NCBI GenBank assembly: GCA_021292165.1
Contig: CM037877.1
Span: 218,033,350 to 218,097,349 of the forward strand
Direction of reading: 5' to 3'
Length of the DNA: 64,000 nucleotides
Source of the DNA: Shinisaurus crocodilurus
Lineage: Eukaryota > Chordata > Lepidosauria > Squamata > Shinisauridae
The position numbers were made by a program, and so were the translations under genes. Below the pieces are notes generated by a model. It saw only the letters and a list, made by a program, of their open reading frames with translations, had not been told where the DNA came from and ran no database searches. The stretch's first letter is position 1. Each line of letters opens with the position of its first letter. This document shows positions 32,610 through 42,434 of the stretch, piece by piece.

Positions 32610-32996
32610 TGTTATAAATAAGGTCCGTATCTGTCTAAAAGGCTACACCCTGGGCAGAAATCGCAAGATGGCGCCCAGAGGAAGTCTCCTGGAAAGTCCC
32701 TAGCAGACCAAAATTAGTCAGCTTGCCTCGCAACAGGCAGATAAGCCAATCAAGATAAGTGCACGTACACATTCTATAAGTATGCGCGCGCAGCATTCTG
32801 TATTGAAAACTTGTTTGTATCACAGTATAAAAGTGATTGCTCTACTCTTAGGCGGGGCTTGTCTCTTCTTGCATGGAGAGGCAGACCAGCGCTGCAATAA
32901 AGTTTTGAAGACCCACCTGGTTGTCTTGCTAATTCTCATTGGGGTCCACGTCCGGTTGGACAAGCCTAGAGCTATAACTAAATAGTGCTTACCACA
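32610..32996 (+). repeat. ERV 5' LTR
   Basis: 387 bp. A TATA box 'tataaaag' lies at 32826-32833 and the polyadenylation signal AATAAA at 32896-32901, giving a U3-R-U5 layout. 'aagatggcgccc' at 32665-32676 resembles a YY1 site. An alternating 'gcgcgcgc' tract lies in U3. Confidence 0.95.
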
Positions 32997-32998
32997 TT

Positions 32999-33022
32999 TG
33001 GCGAGCCAAGAGCCAGGAGTTC
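32999..33022 (+). promoter_or_regulatory. ERV primer-binding site, tRNA-Arg-like
   Basis: Two bases after the LTR comes tggcgagcca, then three extra bases, then gccaggagt. Apart from the three bases this matches my recollection of the complement of a vertebrate tRNA-Arg 3' end. tRNA-Pro and tRNA-Lys complements fit worse. Confidence 0.55.
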
Positions 33023-33400
33023 GTCCAACCGATCGGGCCGGCCCCTCGGGGGGAACGGACCGTGTTCCTCAACGCCGGCAAAGAGGCTTAACAGCCATGG
33101 AAACCGCTCCCCTGATCCCCTTGGGTCCAGACACTGATCATCAAAGGACGGGCTCCTCGCCCAGCAAGACAAGGTAAGTCACATAGACATCCATTTGGGG
33201 CCCCTCGGGAGACCTAGGTCACCCTATTTAGAAAATCCCGGGTACAATAGGTTGACAAAGGAGTCTTCCGTCTCGTAGAGTTGTTGCAACAACAATAAAG
33301 GTGTCTTGACAAAGGGGTCTAGACAAGAGGTCTTGACAAAGGAGTCTTGACCAAAATTCTCCACAAGGGCGTTCCAAAGGGGAACAAGCCGGAGAAATAA

Positions 33401-34437
33401 ATGGGGGGAAGTTCTAGTATCCCCCGGGGATCCCCATTGGATGTCATGTGTAAAGAGTGGGATGCAGGACATTTAACTGGAACAGGAGGCCTGTTTAAAA
33501 GTCAACTCATAAAACTTGCACATGTAAATGGCCAGTTCTCTCCTCAACTTGGCCAGAGGCAGGTTCCTTTGATCCGGACGTCCTAAGGGACCTCCGATTC
33601 GTCCTACAGGACAAGAGGCCGGGTCAAATGGACTATTGGTTCCTCTGGGCCGAAGTGGCAGAGAAGAGATCACGCCGCCTAGAAAAGGTTCAAATCCCAT
33701 CGTTTCGACCTCTGTCAAGCCGATCACATAACCTCCATAACAAACTTCAGAAAAAAGGCCCTCAAAGTCCTAGGTGAAATGGGCCAACAAATAGTAAACT
33801 GGTCTAAAGTCAAGAATGTGTTCCAAACATGTCTCAGTTGCAAAAAGCGCTTCAGATGTGGGGAGGAATTGACCCTGAGGCTGAAAGAAAACAAGTCTTT
33901 GGTAGTTAGCATTTTTGTAGATCAGGCTGCACCAAACATGAAAGAGTACTTCACAAAACACCAGCTCGGTTGGCAGGGCAATACAATTGCCCACATTCTA
34001 ACTGTGGTTAGACACGTCTACCAGGGTAGAGAAGAAAAGGCGACAGAAAAAAGAGAGGAAGAAAGAAAAAGAGGCTGAAGCGACCATGCTCGTGGCAGCA
34101 CTCTCTCAAGCACAATAGGGAGAAAAAGGAAGGGGCTGGGGAGGCGGCCCAAGAGGGCGCGGCAGAGGAAATGGTGGCAGCCACGGCCAAAAGGGAGGCG
34201 GCGCGAACGCCGCCCCCGGGCCGTGGGGAGGAGCGGGACAGGACAGTTCCTGCCCCGCCCCTCCACTACAAGGCCAACCCAGAGAGCACAGGCGCTCACC
34301 ATGGCCTCCAGCAAAAAAAAAAAAAAAACCAAAAAAAAACCCCAGGGCACTGTGCCCCTGTGCTGAGGGCACTGGTAAAAACCAGGGACAGTGGCTGCAA
34401 GGAGCCGCTCTAGACAGTAAATGACGGTGTACCAGAA
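33401..34437 (+). pseudogene. ERV gag remnant (matrix, capsid end, basic nucleocapsid region)
   Basis: Starts at an ATG with MGGSSS, a likely N-myristoylation signal as in retroviral matrix proteins. A frameshift after about 33586 moves the matrix to another frame. The stretch 33779-34078 has the end of a gammaretroviral capsid (KEYFTKHQLGWQG, then a charged helix REEKATEKREEERK). It is followed by an Arg/Gly-rich nucleocapsid-like region with a degraded zinc-knuckle area around 34345-34400 and an A-run at 34313-34340. Gag would form the particle shell; this one cannot be made as one chain. Confidence 0.8.
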
Positions 34438-34489
34438 AAAAAGAAAGCCAGGGCCCCAATCCCATCCCCACACCAAAGCCAAATTAAAA

Positions 34490-34710
34490 ATTAACCCTCG
34501 AAAAACCATTCTTGACTCTAGACATAAATGGATCCAAATTACAATGTCTCATTGAAACTGGCGCCAGCAGAAAAAGTTTAGTAAACAATATTACACTCCT
34601 GAATTCCGGACGCGGAGTTCCAGTAATGAAAGTCAAAAGCCTAATAAACACAGTTCCAAAAAGCCTTCCAGTCCCAGTCCGCCTGGGCAACACCTGTCAA
34701 AAATACAAGT
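34490..34710 (+). pseudogene. ERV protease fragment with altered active site
   Basis: FLTLDINGSKLQCLI leads into E-T-G-A at 34554-34565. Retropepsins use D-T-G-A at this place, so the catalytic aspartate codon reads as glutamate. The frame continues about 45 residues and then meets integrase sequence. The flap and second half are missing. Confidence 0.75.
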
Positions 34711-35360
34711 AGCTCCTAGTAGTTGTCGACCAGCTCTCAGGCTGGTCTGAATGCTTCCTCTGCAAGAGCGCCACAGCAGCCAAAGCTGGAAAGCACTTGC
34801 TAAAAGACATTGACTCTGACCGCAGCTCTCACTTTGCCAACCAAGTCATCAAGCATATTTCCCTATGCCTCGGGACTGACTAGAGACTTCACACCCCATA
34901 CCACCCACAGTCTTCAGGCCAAGTGGAACGTATGAACGCCACCATCAAAACAAAACTTGTAAAATTGTGCCAAGAAGCTCGGCTAAAGTGGCCCCAAGCC
35001 TTGCCACTCGCCTTGTTTTCCATCCGCACATCTCCCCAAGGACAAACTGGACTTTCGCCTTATGAAGTCCTCTTTGGGCATCCTCCTCCAGTTAGCAGGG
35101 TGTCGGGCTCACCGCACGTCTCCCTGCTAGGGGGGGATGAGTTAACCTCTTTTATCATTTACAGAGAGTCAGTTCGAATCGAACTTCTCTGCAGGTACGT
35201 GTGTGACTACCAACCGCTCCCACCCGACGTGCCAGCCCACTCCATTGTCCCAGGCGACCAAGTCTGAGTAAAAAAACTTCGCCCCACCAGCCACACTACA
35301 GTTCGAGTGAAAGAAGTCCCCCGTGGATCCACTACAGTCACTGCAGCAGAGAGGCACCAA
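34706..35360 (+). pseudogene. ERV integrase fragment
   Basis: A DDE-type catalytic core is visible: first Asp in VVDQLSGW (34728-34730), second Asp in DSDRSSHF (34818-34820) and Glu in SSGQVERMN (34926-34928), followed by PLALFSIRTSPQGQTGLSPYE and a carboxyl-terminal region near 35270-35340. The amino-terminal zinc-binding part is absent because the deletion joins protease directly to mid-integrase. A stop lies between the second Asp and the Glu (about 34880) and another at about 35269. Integrase would insert viral DNA; this copy cannot. Confidence 0.88.
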
Positions 35361-35690
35361 AGCCAGCAGCAGCCAGCCGCAGCTTCAGCCGATCCAGATA
35401 AGCCTTTCCCGGTGGCAGAAACCGGACCTCGTCCTAGAGGGAGAGGACGGGGAGCTCAACACCAGACAAACTCCCTCCCCAGCATCCCAAAAGAAGAGGA
35501 ACCAAGCTCCAGTGCTCCAGAAGGAGCAAAAAGCGAAAGCAACGCCCGCCAAATGAGCTACGCGTGTCCCTCTCCAGAGTTCCAGGACGAAAAGGGACCA
35601 GAAGCAGACAAATCCGAAACTCTGGCCTCATCATCGCCTGAACCACATCCCAGATATAACCTATGCCATCGAAAGTCCCTCCCGTAAAAA
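35361..35690 (+). other. Proline/glutamine-rich ERV frame between integrase and env
   Basis: Open frames here are rich in Q, P, S and charged residues (for example a 126-codon frame at 35307-35687). They might be the tail of pol or the start of the surface-subunit region. No domain is recognisable. Confidence 0.4.
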
Positions 35691-36849
35691 CTCAAACTGA
35701 CAAAATGTGGCTCCCCATGAGTTGTCTGTGCAAACTGTTAGCCTCAGTAGCTGACAATTGTTGTTCCTCAACAGCCCCCCTTGTGTGGGCCTGCCAATTA
35801 TACGAAGGCCACAGCAGGTTGGTACAGTTACAACTATGGAGATGCCCCCAAATCTTCATCACTTAACTGTAAGTCACGAAAATTAATTAAAGAAGCCATG
35901 CGCTTCAAGGGGGGGGGGGGGGAACAAGCCTTTCTCACCAAAAACTCATGCCCCAAAAACCAAAGTCACGTCTATATTAAGTTTAAAAGAAGGAACAAAA
36001 ACCCCTGAAGTCTGCCTGTGGGTCTGCCAGCCACAACCAATGTCCAAGTAACATTAGGTGGGAAAACCCTAGCCAAGTTGGGGCAGCTGTTTCCTGTTTG
36101 TAGTCCAGCTAACTAAAGCAGCCCCATACCGATTATGTATTTCCCAGACCGCAAAGCAGTGCTACAGTGAGGCAAGAAAAAGGTGGCAAGCTAAGCAAGC
36201 AAAAAAAGCTGCCTAGATGACACCTGAATCGCCTGTGACTAAACAAAAGTGGCCAAAACTGGCAGAGATATAAATAGCCAGCCCAAAGAATAGTAAAGAG
36301 AACCCACTTACCTTACAAATTGCCTAGTCCACTTGCAAGCAGTAGTAGAAATTTTTGCAAACCAAACAGCAACTGGGTTTAAAGCAGCGGCAGAACAGTT
36401 AGATGACATGCGCCAAGCTATTATTCAAAACAGAGTGGGCATTGATTAATCCGACTGCTGTCTAAAGATAGCTGACAATGGCCAAGTGCTCTGCAAACTG
36501 GCTAAAGAAATCCGGAAAGTCACCTACGTGCCAGTGCAAACCTAGACAAGTTGTGACGCCTACAGCTGGCTCACCTTGTGGTTTCCAAACTGACCATAGT
36601 CGAGACAAAGGGTTTCTAGTACTAAGAATAGCTCTGCTAATTCTGCTGTTTCTACCTTGCTGCATCCCCCCTGCTTTCAAGCCTGCTGCTCTGCAAATCA
36701 TACAAGCCACAGAAAAACGCGAAGTACAACATCAAATGTACCTACAACTTCCCCAAAATGACCCCAGCAGGAAACACCTGTTTGTGTGGGTGGACCAGCA
36801 ACCTGATGCTGCCGGATCAGGTTTAGGTCCAAAGGAAGGAGTGTTATAA
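35691..36849 (+). pseudogene. ERV env remnant, mainly transmembrane subunit
   Basis: A possible signal-peptide start lies at about 35703. The surface subunit is only fragmentary, with stops in all frames and a G run at 35910-35921. Further on, 36337-36446 has a heptad-rich segment (FANQTATGFKAAAEQLDDM) ending in QNRVGID, similar in position to the region before the disulphide motif in gammaretroviral transmembrane subunits. A hydrophobic membrane span is at about 36613-36675, followed by a short tail. Stops and frameshifts separate these parts, so no envelope can be produced. Confidence 0.65.
36831..36841 (+). promoter_or_regulatory. ERV polypurine tract
   Basis: aaaggaaggag lies immediately before the 3' LTR, where plus-strand DNA synthesis would begin. 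Confidence 0.85.
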
Positions 36850-37227
36850 ATAAGGTCCTTATCTGTCTAAAAGGCTACACCCTGGGCAGAAATCGCAAGA
36901 TGGCGCCCAGAGGAAGTCTCCTGGAAAGTCCCTAGCAGACCAAAATTAGTCAGCTTGCCTCGCAACAGGCAGATAAGCCAATCAAGATAAGTGCACGTAC
37001 ACATTCTATAAGTATGCGCGCGCAGCATTCTGTATTGAAAACTTGTTTGTATCACAGTATAAAAGTGATTGCTCTACTCTTAGACAGGGCTGTCTCTTCT
37101 TGCATGGAGAGGCAGACCAGTGCTGCAATAAAGTTTTGAAGACCCACCTGGTTGTCTTGCTAATTCTCATTGGGGTCCAAGTCCGGTTGGACAAGCCTAG
37201 AGCTATAACTAAATAGTGCTTACCACA
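36842..37227 (+). repeat. ERV 3' LTR
   Basis: 386 bp, matching the 5' LTR except for about five substitutions (some at CpG sites) and one missing T near 37090. TATA at 37058-37065, AATAAA at 37127-37132. Confidence 0.95.
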
Positions 37228-37231
37228 AATC

Positions 37232-37480
37232 ATATCGTTGGACCTGCTTGAGAGGCATGTGTGGTGGTGGGCAGAGAACCCAGCCAAGGTGGAGAAAGCC
37301 AGGCAAAAATGAATAAAGCAATGCAATGCTTCCTGGAGGTTCAAGGCAGAAAAAACTATTGGTCACCCAGGCATCATAATTTGACTAACAAGAACTGTAC
37401 AGACCAGACTGGATGCACCTCTCCAGAGAAGGAAACAACATTTGGCTAGAGGACATCAGGCCAGGCACAGTAAATTAGTT
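37232..37480 (+). pseudogene. DIRS SGNH hydrolase-like domain, second part
   Basis: Continues the domain cut at 32609: DLLERHVWWWAENPAKVEKA, then after frameshifts LYRPDWMHLSREGNNIWL (37395-37450). The latter has the D-x-x-H block that holds the catalytic histidine in SGNH proteins. The two halves sit directly against the ERV target duplication, which shows that the retrovirus split one domain. Confidence 0.75.
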
Positions 37481-37850
37481 GCAGCTTCAGTGGATTTGGC
37501 AGTGAGGGGGCAGGGAGCAGACCCCTCCCACCACCACTAGTGGCATGGAAGGCATTGGGCTGGATCCATTGGTAAGGGAGAGCAGGATAGGGCTCCCACT
37601 CTCCCATGAGGGGGTCCCCATAAGGGACCTTGGGGGGCACTTCAAGACTCAGCCCAGTGGGGGGGGCAATCATGCCATGCCTCAGGGTGGCGGAAATGGG
37701 GCTCACTTTAATGGTCTGTGCCATGATGTGGGCGCCTGACTCCTGATTCCCACTGAGGCCTCTGGCGTGTGGGCCAGGGTGGAGGAATCAGACAGCAGTC
37801 AGGCTGCTCGATTAACAGATCCATGCCCTATACCCCCACCAAAATTCTAT
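37481..37850 (+). other. Probable 3' region of the DIRS element
   Basis: GC-rich sequence with G runs follows the SGNH frame without a break and contrasts with the A+T-rich DNA after 37850. No inverted terminal repeat or circular-junction repeat could be identified. Confidence 0.35.
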
Positions 37851-38259
37851 TCCAAGTTGAAACTGATAACGTTGTGGCCAGTAATTTAACCCAACCAAGG
37901 CTCTGTCTTGTTTGATCCCCCTTTTCCCTGCCCTTTCGCAGAGGGACCAGATACATGCTGCTACACACAAAGTTCCAACACAAAAGGAAAAGGGATTGGG
38001 TGGGACCAGGAAAAACTCAGGGACTAGTTCTTAGTTACAACATTCTTATGGATGTTCTTTCTGGAAGGGAAGGCCAAAACAAGCTCCCTGCACCTGTTCC
38101 TTCTCTGGCCATTGTATGGCCATGATGTTCTTCCTGGAAGGCTCAGGGTTCAGCCTCCCAGTGGCCCCTAGTCTCCTGGCCAATGGACAAGGACAGAGTA
38201 TGCTCTGCAGACCCATTCAACTGCCTTACATCCCTGCTCCTACTTCCCTAAGCATATGT
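37851..38259. other. Unassigned non-coding sequence
   Basis: No feature recognised. Confidence 0.5.
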
Positions 38260-38267
38260 CTCTACAC

Positions 38268-38371
38268 CAGTGTCCTCCAACCTTGAGTCCCCAGCATAGC
38301 TGGCTGGGGCATGCTGGGAGTTGTAGGCCAAAACAACTTCACATGTGGGAACCCAAGGTTGGAGAACACTG
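38268..38371. mobile_element. hAT-type MITE with perfect 8-bp target duplication
   Basis: 104 bp with ends 'cagtgtcctccaacctt' and 'aaggttggagaacactg', flanked by identical ctctacac at 38260-38267 and 38372-38379. Same family as 1699-1792. Confidence 0.9.
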
Positions 38372-38379
38372 CTCTACAC

Positions 38380-39009
38380 TGTCCTTTCTTAGGCCCTTCT
38401 GCCTTTCCTATCTCTAGGATCTAAACAACTCAGTCAATGGTAGTTGTAGTCCCTTATGCCCAGAGCAGCCCAGACTCTTCTACCTGCTCCAGCTCTCTGA
38501 AATTAGGGTAGCTCAGTCCATTACAGAGGCTCCTTCACAATCACAAAATCCCTTAGCAATATTGATGGTGTGATGAGAGCCAACTATAATATATGGGAAG
38601 AAAGAAAGTCTGGTTATAATATTTAAAAAAAAAAAATAGCAGCAAGCTTACTTCCTTGAAAAGCAACAGCCAGCTGCAAATTCTATCACTCTTGATTAGA
38701 TATTCCAAAGTCTGGGTTTGGGGGGAGGAATTATCCATTTTTAAACTACTTAGTAAATATTCATAATGCCATCCCTTTGGAAAAGGAGTCCTCTCGGAAT
38801 TGTACAAGGAGACAAAATTTCAAAACATCCATTTAACAGCCGTGCTTCTGCCCATCCTACTCTCCACCCTCTCTGGGATGCTTTAAAAGCATGTTACATG
38901 TTGCTAGTCAGGAAGGCAGTGCAAATTCTTCTGAAGCATTTCAATATCTGGCAAGAGGAAATCAAATATTCTCACTGGAGCTATGAATAGCATCATAGTT
39001 TGTCTTTCA

Positions 39010-39049
<40 letters not shown>

Positions 39050-39240
39050 AGCTCCTTGTGCTAGAGCAACTTTGGCCTTTTTCCAAGCAACAGATGCAAA
39101 AAGAAAACACCCCTTCCCTGGAATAACTGGGGGAGTTGATGATGACTGCCCTTCCTCCGTGTTTAAATGTCTATTTATAGGAGCAAACCAATGTCGCTAT
39201 CTTGGCCGGCAAAGGAAGCTGGCTGCCCAGCCAGAATGGC
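38380..39240. other. Unassigned non-coding sequence with TA microsatellite
   Basis: A (TA)n tract lies at 39010-39044. Nothing else recognised. Confidence 0.5.
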
Positions 39241-39560
39241 AGGTGTAAAGATGCCTGCATTAAATATTAATTTGCATTAGACAAAGGGCCATTTTGTCTT
39301 TGTCACTCTGGCAGCACAAATGGAAAATCCATGAGGCCTTTTCAATTAGGCTGTGCTGACAAGGTTCTAATCGATGAGGTAGCCAGCAGGGCTGTGTGCC
39401 ACACAAAGTGAAGCGGGAGCAATAAACTACAACTGACTTCTGAATAGTCGGTGTGCTCAGGTAGAGCAATAGTTCTCCAATCAAATATTTTATCTGGTCA
39501 TATTCCACTGACGTATCCAATGAATTTGTTGAGAAAGTGAGATGATCATCAATCTTTCCA
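39241..39560. other. Candidate conserved non-coding element
   Basis: Repeat-free stretch with words like 'aaatattaatttgcattag' and 'gacaaagggccattttgtct', the latter containing an inverted repeat around ggcc. Resembles an enhancer-type element by eye only. Confidence 0.25.
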
Positions 39561-39947
39561 AATCCCTTGCTCCCTTCACATGTGGGCCTTGATTTAATGC
39601 ACTTTTCTTAACCAGTGATGAATCTGGCTGTGTCTTTTCCATACCGTCAGCTGCTGCTGCTGCTGCTGCTGCTACAGACCTGGCAAAGAGAGAAAAAGGA
39701 GGGACAGCCCAGGTACAATTTGTACCTCCTCAATTAGAACGGTGTGGTTTGCTCGTTCGGATGATGGCAAAAGTGGTTGCGCCCTTGGTTTTGCTGGTCT
39801 GATGGGCAGATCCTGCTGTTGATGGCATCTGAAATGCAACCAAATGTAAAACTGACCTGGGAATTTGCACCCATCTGGGCCATGTGGATGCATTTCTCAA
39901 TAGCTTCCATATGGCTGCTGTAATAGAGACAGCATTCCCTCCATTTA
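39561..39947. other. Unassigned non-coding sequence
   Basis: Contains a short (CTG)n run at about 39651-39672. No coding evidence. Confidence 0.5.
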
Positions 39948-40022
39948 GGGCACAATCTTATGCACATTTACACAGAAAAAGTTTAGACTTTTTCTGTCTA
40001 AACATGCATAGGATTGAGCCCT
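39948..40022. mobile_element. piggyBac-like MITE, short form
   Basis: Ends 'gggcacaatcttatgcac' and 'atgcataggattgagccc' with a TTTA/TTAG context. Family members at 52.77 and 54.34 kb keep TTAA. The centre pairs agtttagactttttctgtct with itself. Confidence 0.65.
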
Positions 40023-40143
40023 TAGTATATAACAGAGGGAAGGCTTTTCACATTACCACAGCCACATGAAAGCTGTTGAGAAATGCTTCCCTATGACTCA
40101 CACAGGGGCCCTATTGTGAGTGGCTCACTAGTATGTGCATATA
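40023..40143. other. Unassigned non-coding sequence
   Basis: No feature recognised. Confidence 0.45.
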
Positions 40144-40250
40144 GTAGGGGTAAGCAACCTGGTGCCTCCCAAATGTTGTTCATCCACCACTCCCATAATC
40201 CCTTGCCACTGGCCATGCCAACAAGGGCTGATGGGATGTGTCGCCCTGGG
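40144..40250. mobile_element. Degraded hAT-type MITE
   Basis: 'aggggtaagcaacctggtgc' followed by 'cactcccataatccc' and 'gggctgatgggatg' is the left and centre of the hAT family at 48 kb. The right terminus is eroded. Confidence 0.5.
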
Positions 40251-40710
40251 ACTGGAGAGCAGAAGTACAGTCTGGTTTCGGCCATCAGCCAGGAGATCTA
40301 GGGCCACTGGGAAGCTGCACCCCCTGCTTCCCAGGAATGACATCAAGCCAAGGTGTGGGGTGGGGGACCAACCTGGCTCATCCATCAGCCAGAGAAGGAG
40401 CCATTGCAGGGAGCTCACTTCCCACTCCCTGCCAGAAAGAAGACTTGACCCCAAGTGGCAGTTGCCCTGAGACTACAGAAGTTAAGGGGAAAGAACGCTC
40501 TGGCCCCATCCGTTGTCCTAAGGAAGGAGAAGAGCCTCATTCAAGCAAGCACACCAGCAAGGGAAGATCAGCCTGGCCCTTCCCTTGTGTGTCTTGCCAG
40601 TTTAGTTTGTAAGCCTGATAGCAGGGCCTTCCATCTCTCTTTTTACTTGACGTGGGCTGCTGTGGGAGACAATAATTGTCTGAAAAGCAAGTGGTAGCCC
40701 CCTGATTATA
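40251..40710. other. Unassigned non-coding sequence
   Basis: No feature recognised. Confidence 0.5.
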
Positions 40711-40881
40711 GATTTCATAGATCATAGAGTTGGAAGGAGCCTACACGGCTATCGAGTCCAACCCCCTGCTCAATGCAGGAAACTAGAGGAGGGGTCTCCC
40801 ATCCAAGTAACAACCAGGCCTGACCCTGCTTAGCTTTCCACACTCAGACAAGCTGAGCCAGTGTAAGCCACAGACCTGTAT
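40711..40881 (-). mobile_element. 5S-rRNA-headed, CR1-tailed SINE (copy 4, minus)
   Basis: The antisense reading gives the CR1-type tail, the linker and the 5S boxes in the usual order ('aaagctaagcagggtc', 'acttggatgggagacc'). Directly followed by an L2 3' end. Confidence 0.85.
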
Positions 40882-41163
40882 ATTATGGAACACACTTTCC
40901 AGTGAGGTCAGCCTGCCACTAACATTGTCATCTTTCCAGTGTCAGGTTAAGACCTTCCTCTACCCCCAGGCATTTGACAGCATATGATAAGCTTATTAAT
41001 GGTCCTGGGATTTTTATTGTTGATTGTGCAAAATCATTTTATATTCTTTGTATGCGAATTGTTTTATATTATGTAATTATATTGTATGTTTAGGGTTTAA
41101 ATTTTTGTAAACTGCCCAAAGAACTTTTGCCATTGGGCAGTATAGAAATGTAATAAATGAAAT
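40882..41163 (+). mobile_element. L2 LINE 3' end
   Basis: 'cagtgtcaggttaagacctt' is the L2 carboxyl-terminal codon region. It is followed by a T-rich 3' section, 'gtaaactgcccaaagaac', and the terminus 'gcagtatagaaatgtaataa'. Closely parallel to 51.26-51.55 kb. Confidence 0.75.
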
Positions 41164-41194
41164 GGAATGAATACAAATCTAGTGAATAAATAAT

Positions 41195-41260
41195 AATAAA
41201 TGATGAGAATTGTAGTCCAAAACATCTGGGGGGCACCAAGTTGCCTATGCCTTCCCATGG
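41195..41260. mobile_element. hAT-type MITE fragment
   Basis: 'gagaattgtagtccaaaaca' and 'ctggggggcaccaagttgcc' match the right half of the hAT elements at 48 kb. Confidence 0.5.
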
Positions 41261-41445
41261 TGCACAGAGTCTCTTGATGAGCACTGCACATTCCGGGCAT
41301 CCTCTGCCATGGAGACCCGCTTTGCAGAAGGTGGATCAATGCAGGGGCATCTCTCAGGTATTTTAGGCCAGTACTATGTGTGGGTGGTCAGGATGTTATT
41401 GAAATTGTCAAATATTTGCTTGGATGGTGTCCTTCAACAGAATGA
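41261..41445. other. Unassigned non-coding sequence
   Basis: No feature recognised. Confidence 0.45.
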
Positions 41446-41865
41446 TTGTTGTTTAATTATTATTTGCATTTATCTATTGCCCATCTGGCCAGCAAACCGG
41501 CCACCCTGGGCGATGTACAGAAAATAAAACAGAACAAAATACATTAAAACATTTTTCTCCATTAAAATACATTAAAACAGTATAAAATTTTAAAATCTTA
41601 GCCCACCCCATATTCCCGCCTGAATAACCAAGTTTTTAATGAGCGGCGGAAGCTCAGCAGAGAGGGGGCATGGCGGAGGTCACTTGGGAGAGAGTTCCAT
41701 AGTACGGGGGCTGCCACAGAGAAGGCCCTCTTCCTCGTCCCGACCAGTCTAGCTGCTCTGGCTGAAGGGACAAGGAGAAGGCAGATCGGCCACAGACGGC
41801 AGATATATATTTTAGTAGAGAGTCAAATTTCCCTCTCTCCACACCATTCATAATTAAATTAATGA
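41446..41865 (-). mobile_element. L2-type LINE 3' region, antisense
   Basis: Begins with the reverse of the tail at 3.13-3.18 kb ('ccatctggccagcaaaccgg'). After an A-rich part comes the reverse of an ORF end ('gggagagagttccatagta', 'agagaaggccctcttcc'), equivalent to the L2 block with a W-N-S-L-P-like motif. Several stops. Confidence 0.7.
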
Positions 41866-42434
41866 AATTAATCCGTTTTAACTAAGAACAAACTCGAGCA
41901 TAGACTCTAATTACATGGAATTCTCTCATGCATATTCATTGCACTTCACACACACACACAAGCTAAAACTATTGATTCACCTACACTCTTTTGGACAAAG
42001 GAACCAGTTATTCTACTCAGGAGTGATCAGAAAATATAAACAGTACAATCTGTTGTCTCATTTCCACATAGAAAGTAGGCGTAGTACAATTCATGTATCC
42101 TGAATAATTTCTAAATTACCTCAGAATTACCTCAAGAAGGCACCCACACAGGCACTTGTGCATTCACACAAAGCCCTTCATTGTCCGAGAATGGGAATGG
42201 TGACACTGCTAAATAGCAATTGCTAAATTCTGGGCTTTTTGTAAGGGCTGTCCGTGTACTTTTGAAACCCCTGCACTTCCTAGTGTTGTCTATTCACTCA
42301 TCTCTCTCTCTCTCTCTGCACCTCCTTGCCTTCTCATCCACCTCGCTGCCCACACCCCAGCACTGAACACCATGTACACACCCTTTAGCACAATTGCTTT
42401 GTGAATTCTCTGTATATGGGTCATAGATAGCCAA
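41866..42434. other. Unassigned non-coding sequence
   Basis: Short CT run at 42299-42319. No feature otherwise. Confidence 0.5.

Larger units (their letters stand above)
32606..37231 (+). mobile_element. Defective gammaretrovirus-like endogenous retrovirus with two LTRs
   Basis: The insert at 32610-37227 has matching LTRs starting TG and ending CA, flanked by a 4-bp target duplication AATC (32606-32609, 37228-37231). Four bases is the usual duplication for gammaretrovirus-like (class I) elements. It holds, in order, primer site, gag, protease, integrase, env remnants and a polypurine tract. It is about half the normal proviral length: reverse transcriptase, RNase H and most of the env surface subunit are gone. 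Frameshifts and stops break every gene. The LTRs differ by about five substitutions and one single-base gap, so insertion looks relatively recent, and it postdates the DIRS element it interrupts. Confidence 0.93.

Noticed and set aside
34018..34509. 163-codon hydrophobic minus-strand open frame
   Set aside because: It is the reverse of the basic ERV nucleocapsid region; Leu/Phe content reflects the complement of Lys/Arg codons.
35307..35687. A possible accessory gene in the ERV between integrase and env
   Set aside because: The frame is low complexity and directly continues from the degraded integrase end; no independent start or domain supports a separate gene.
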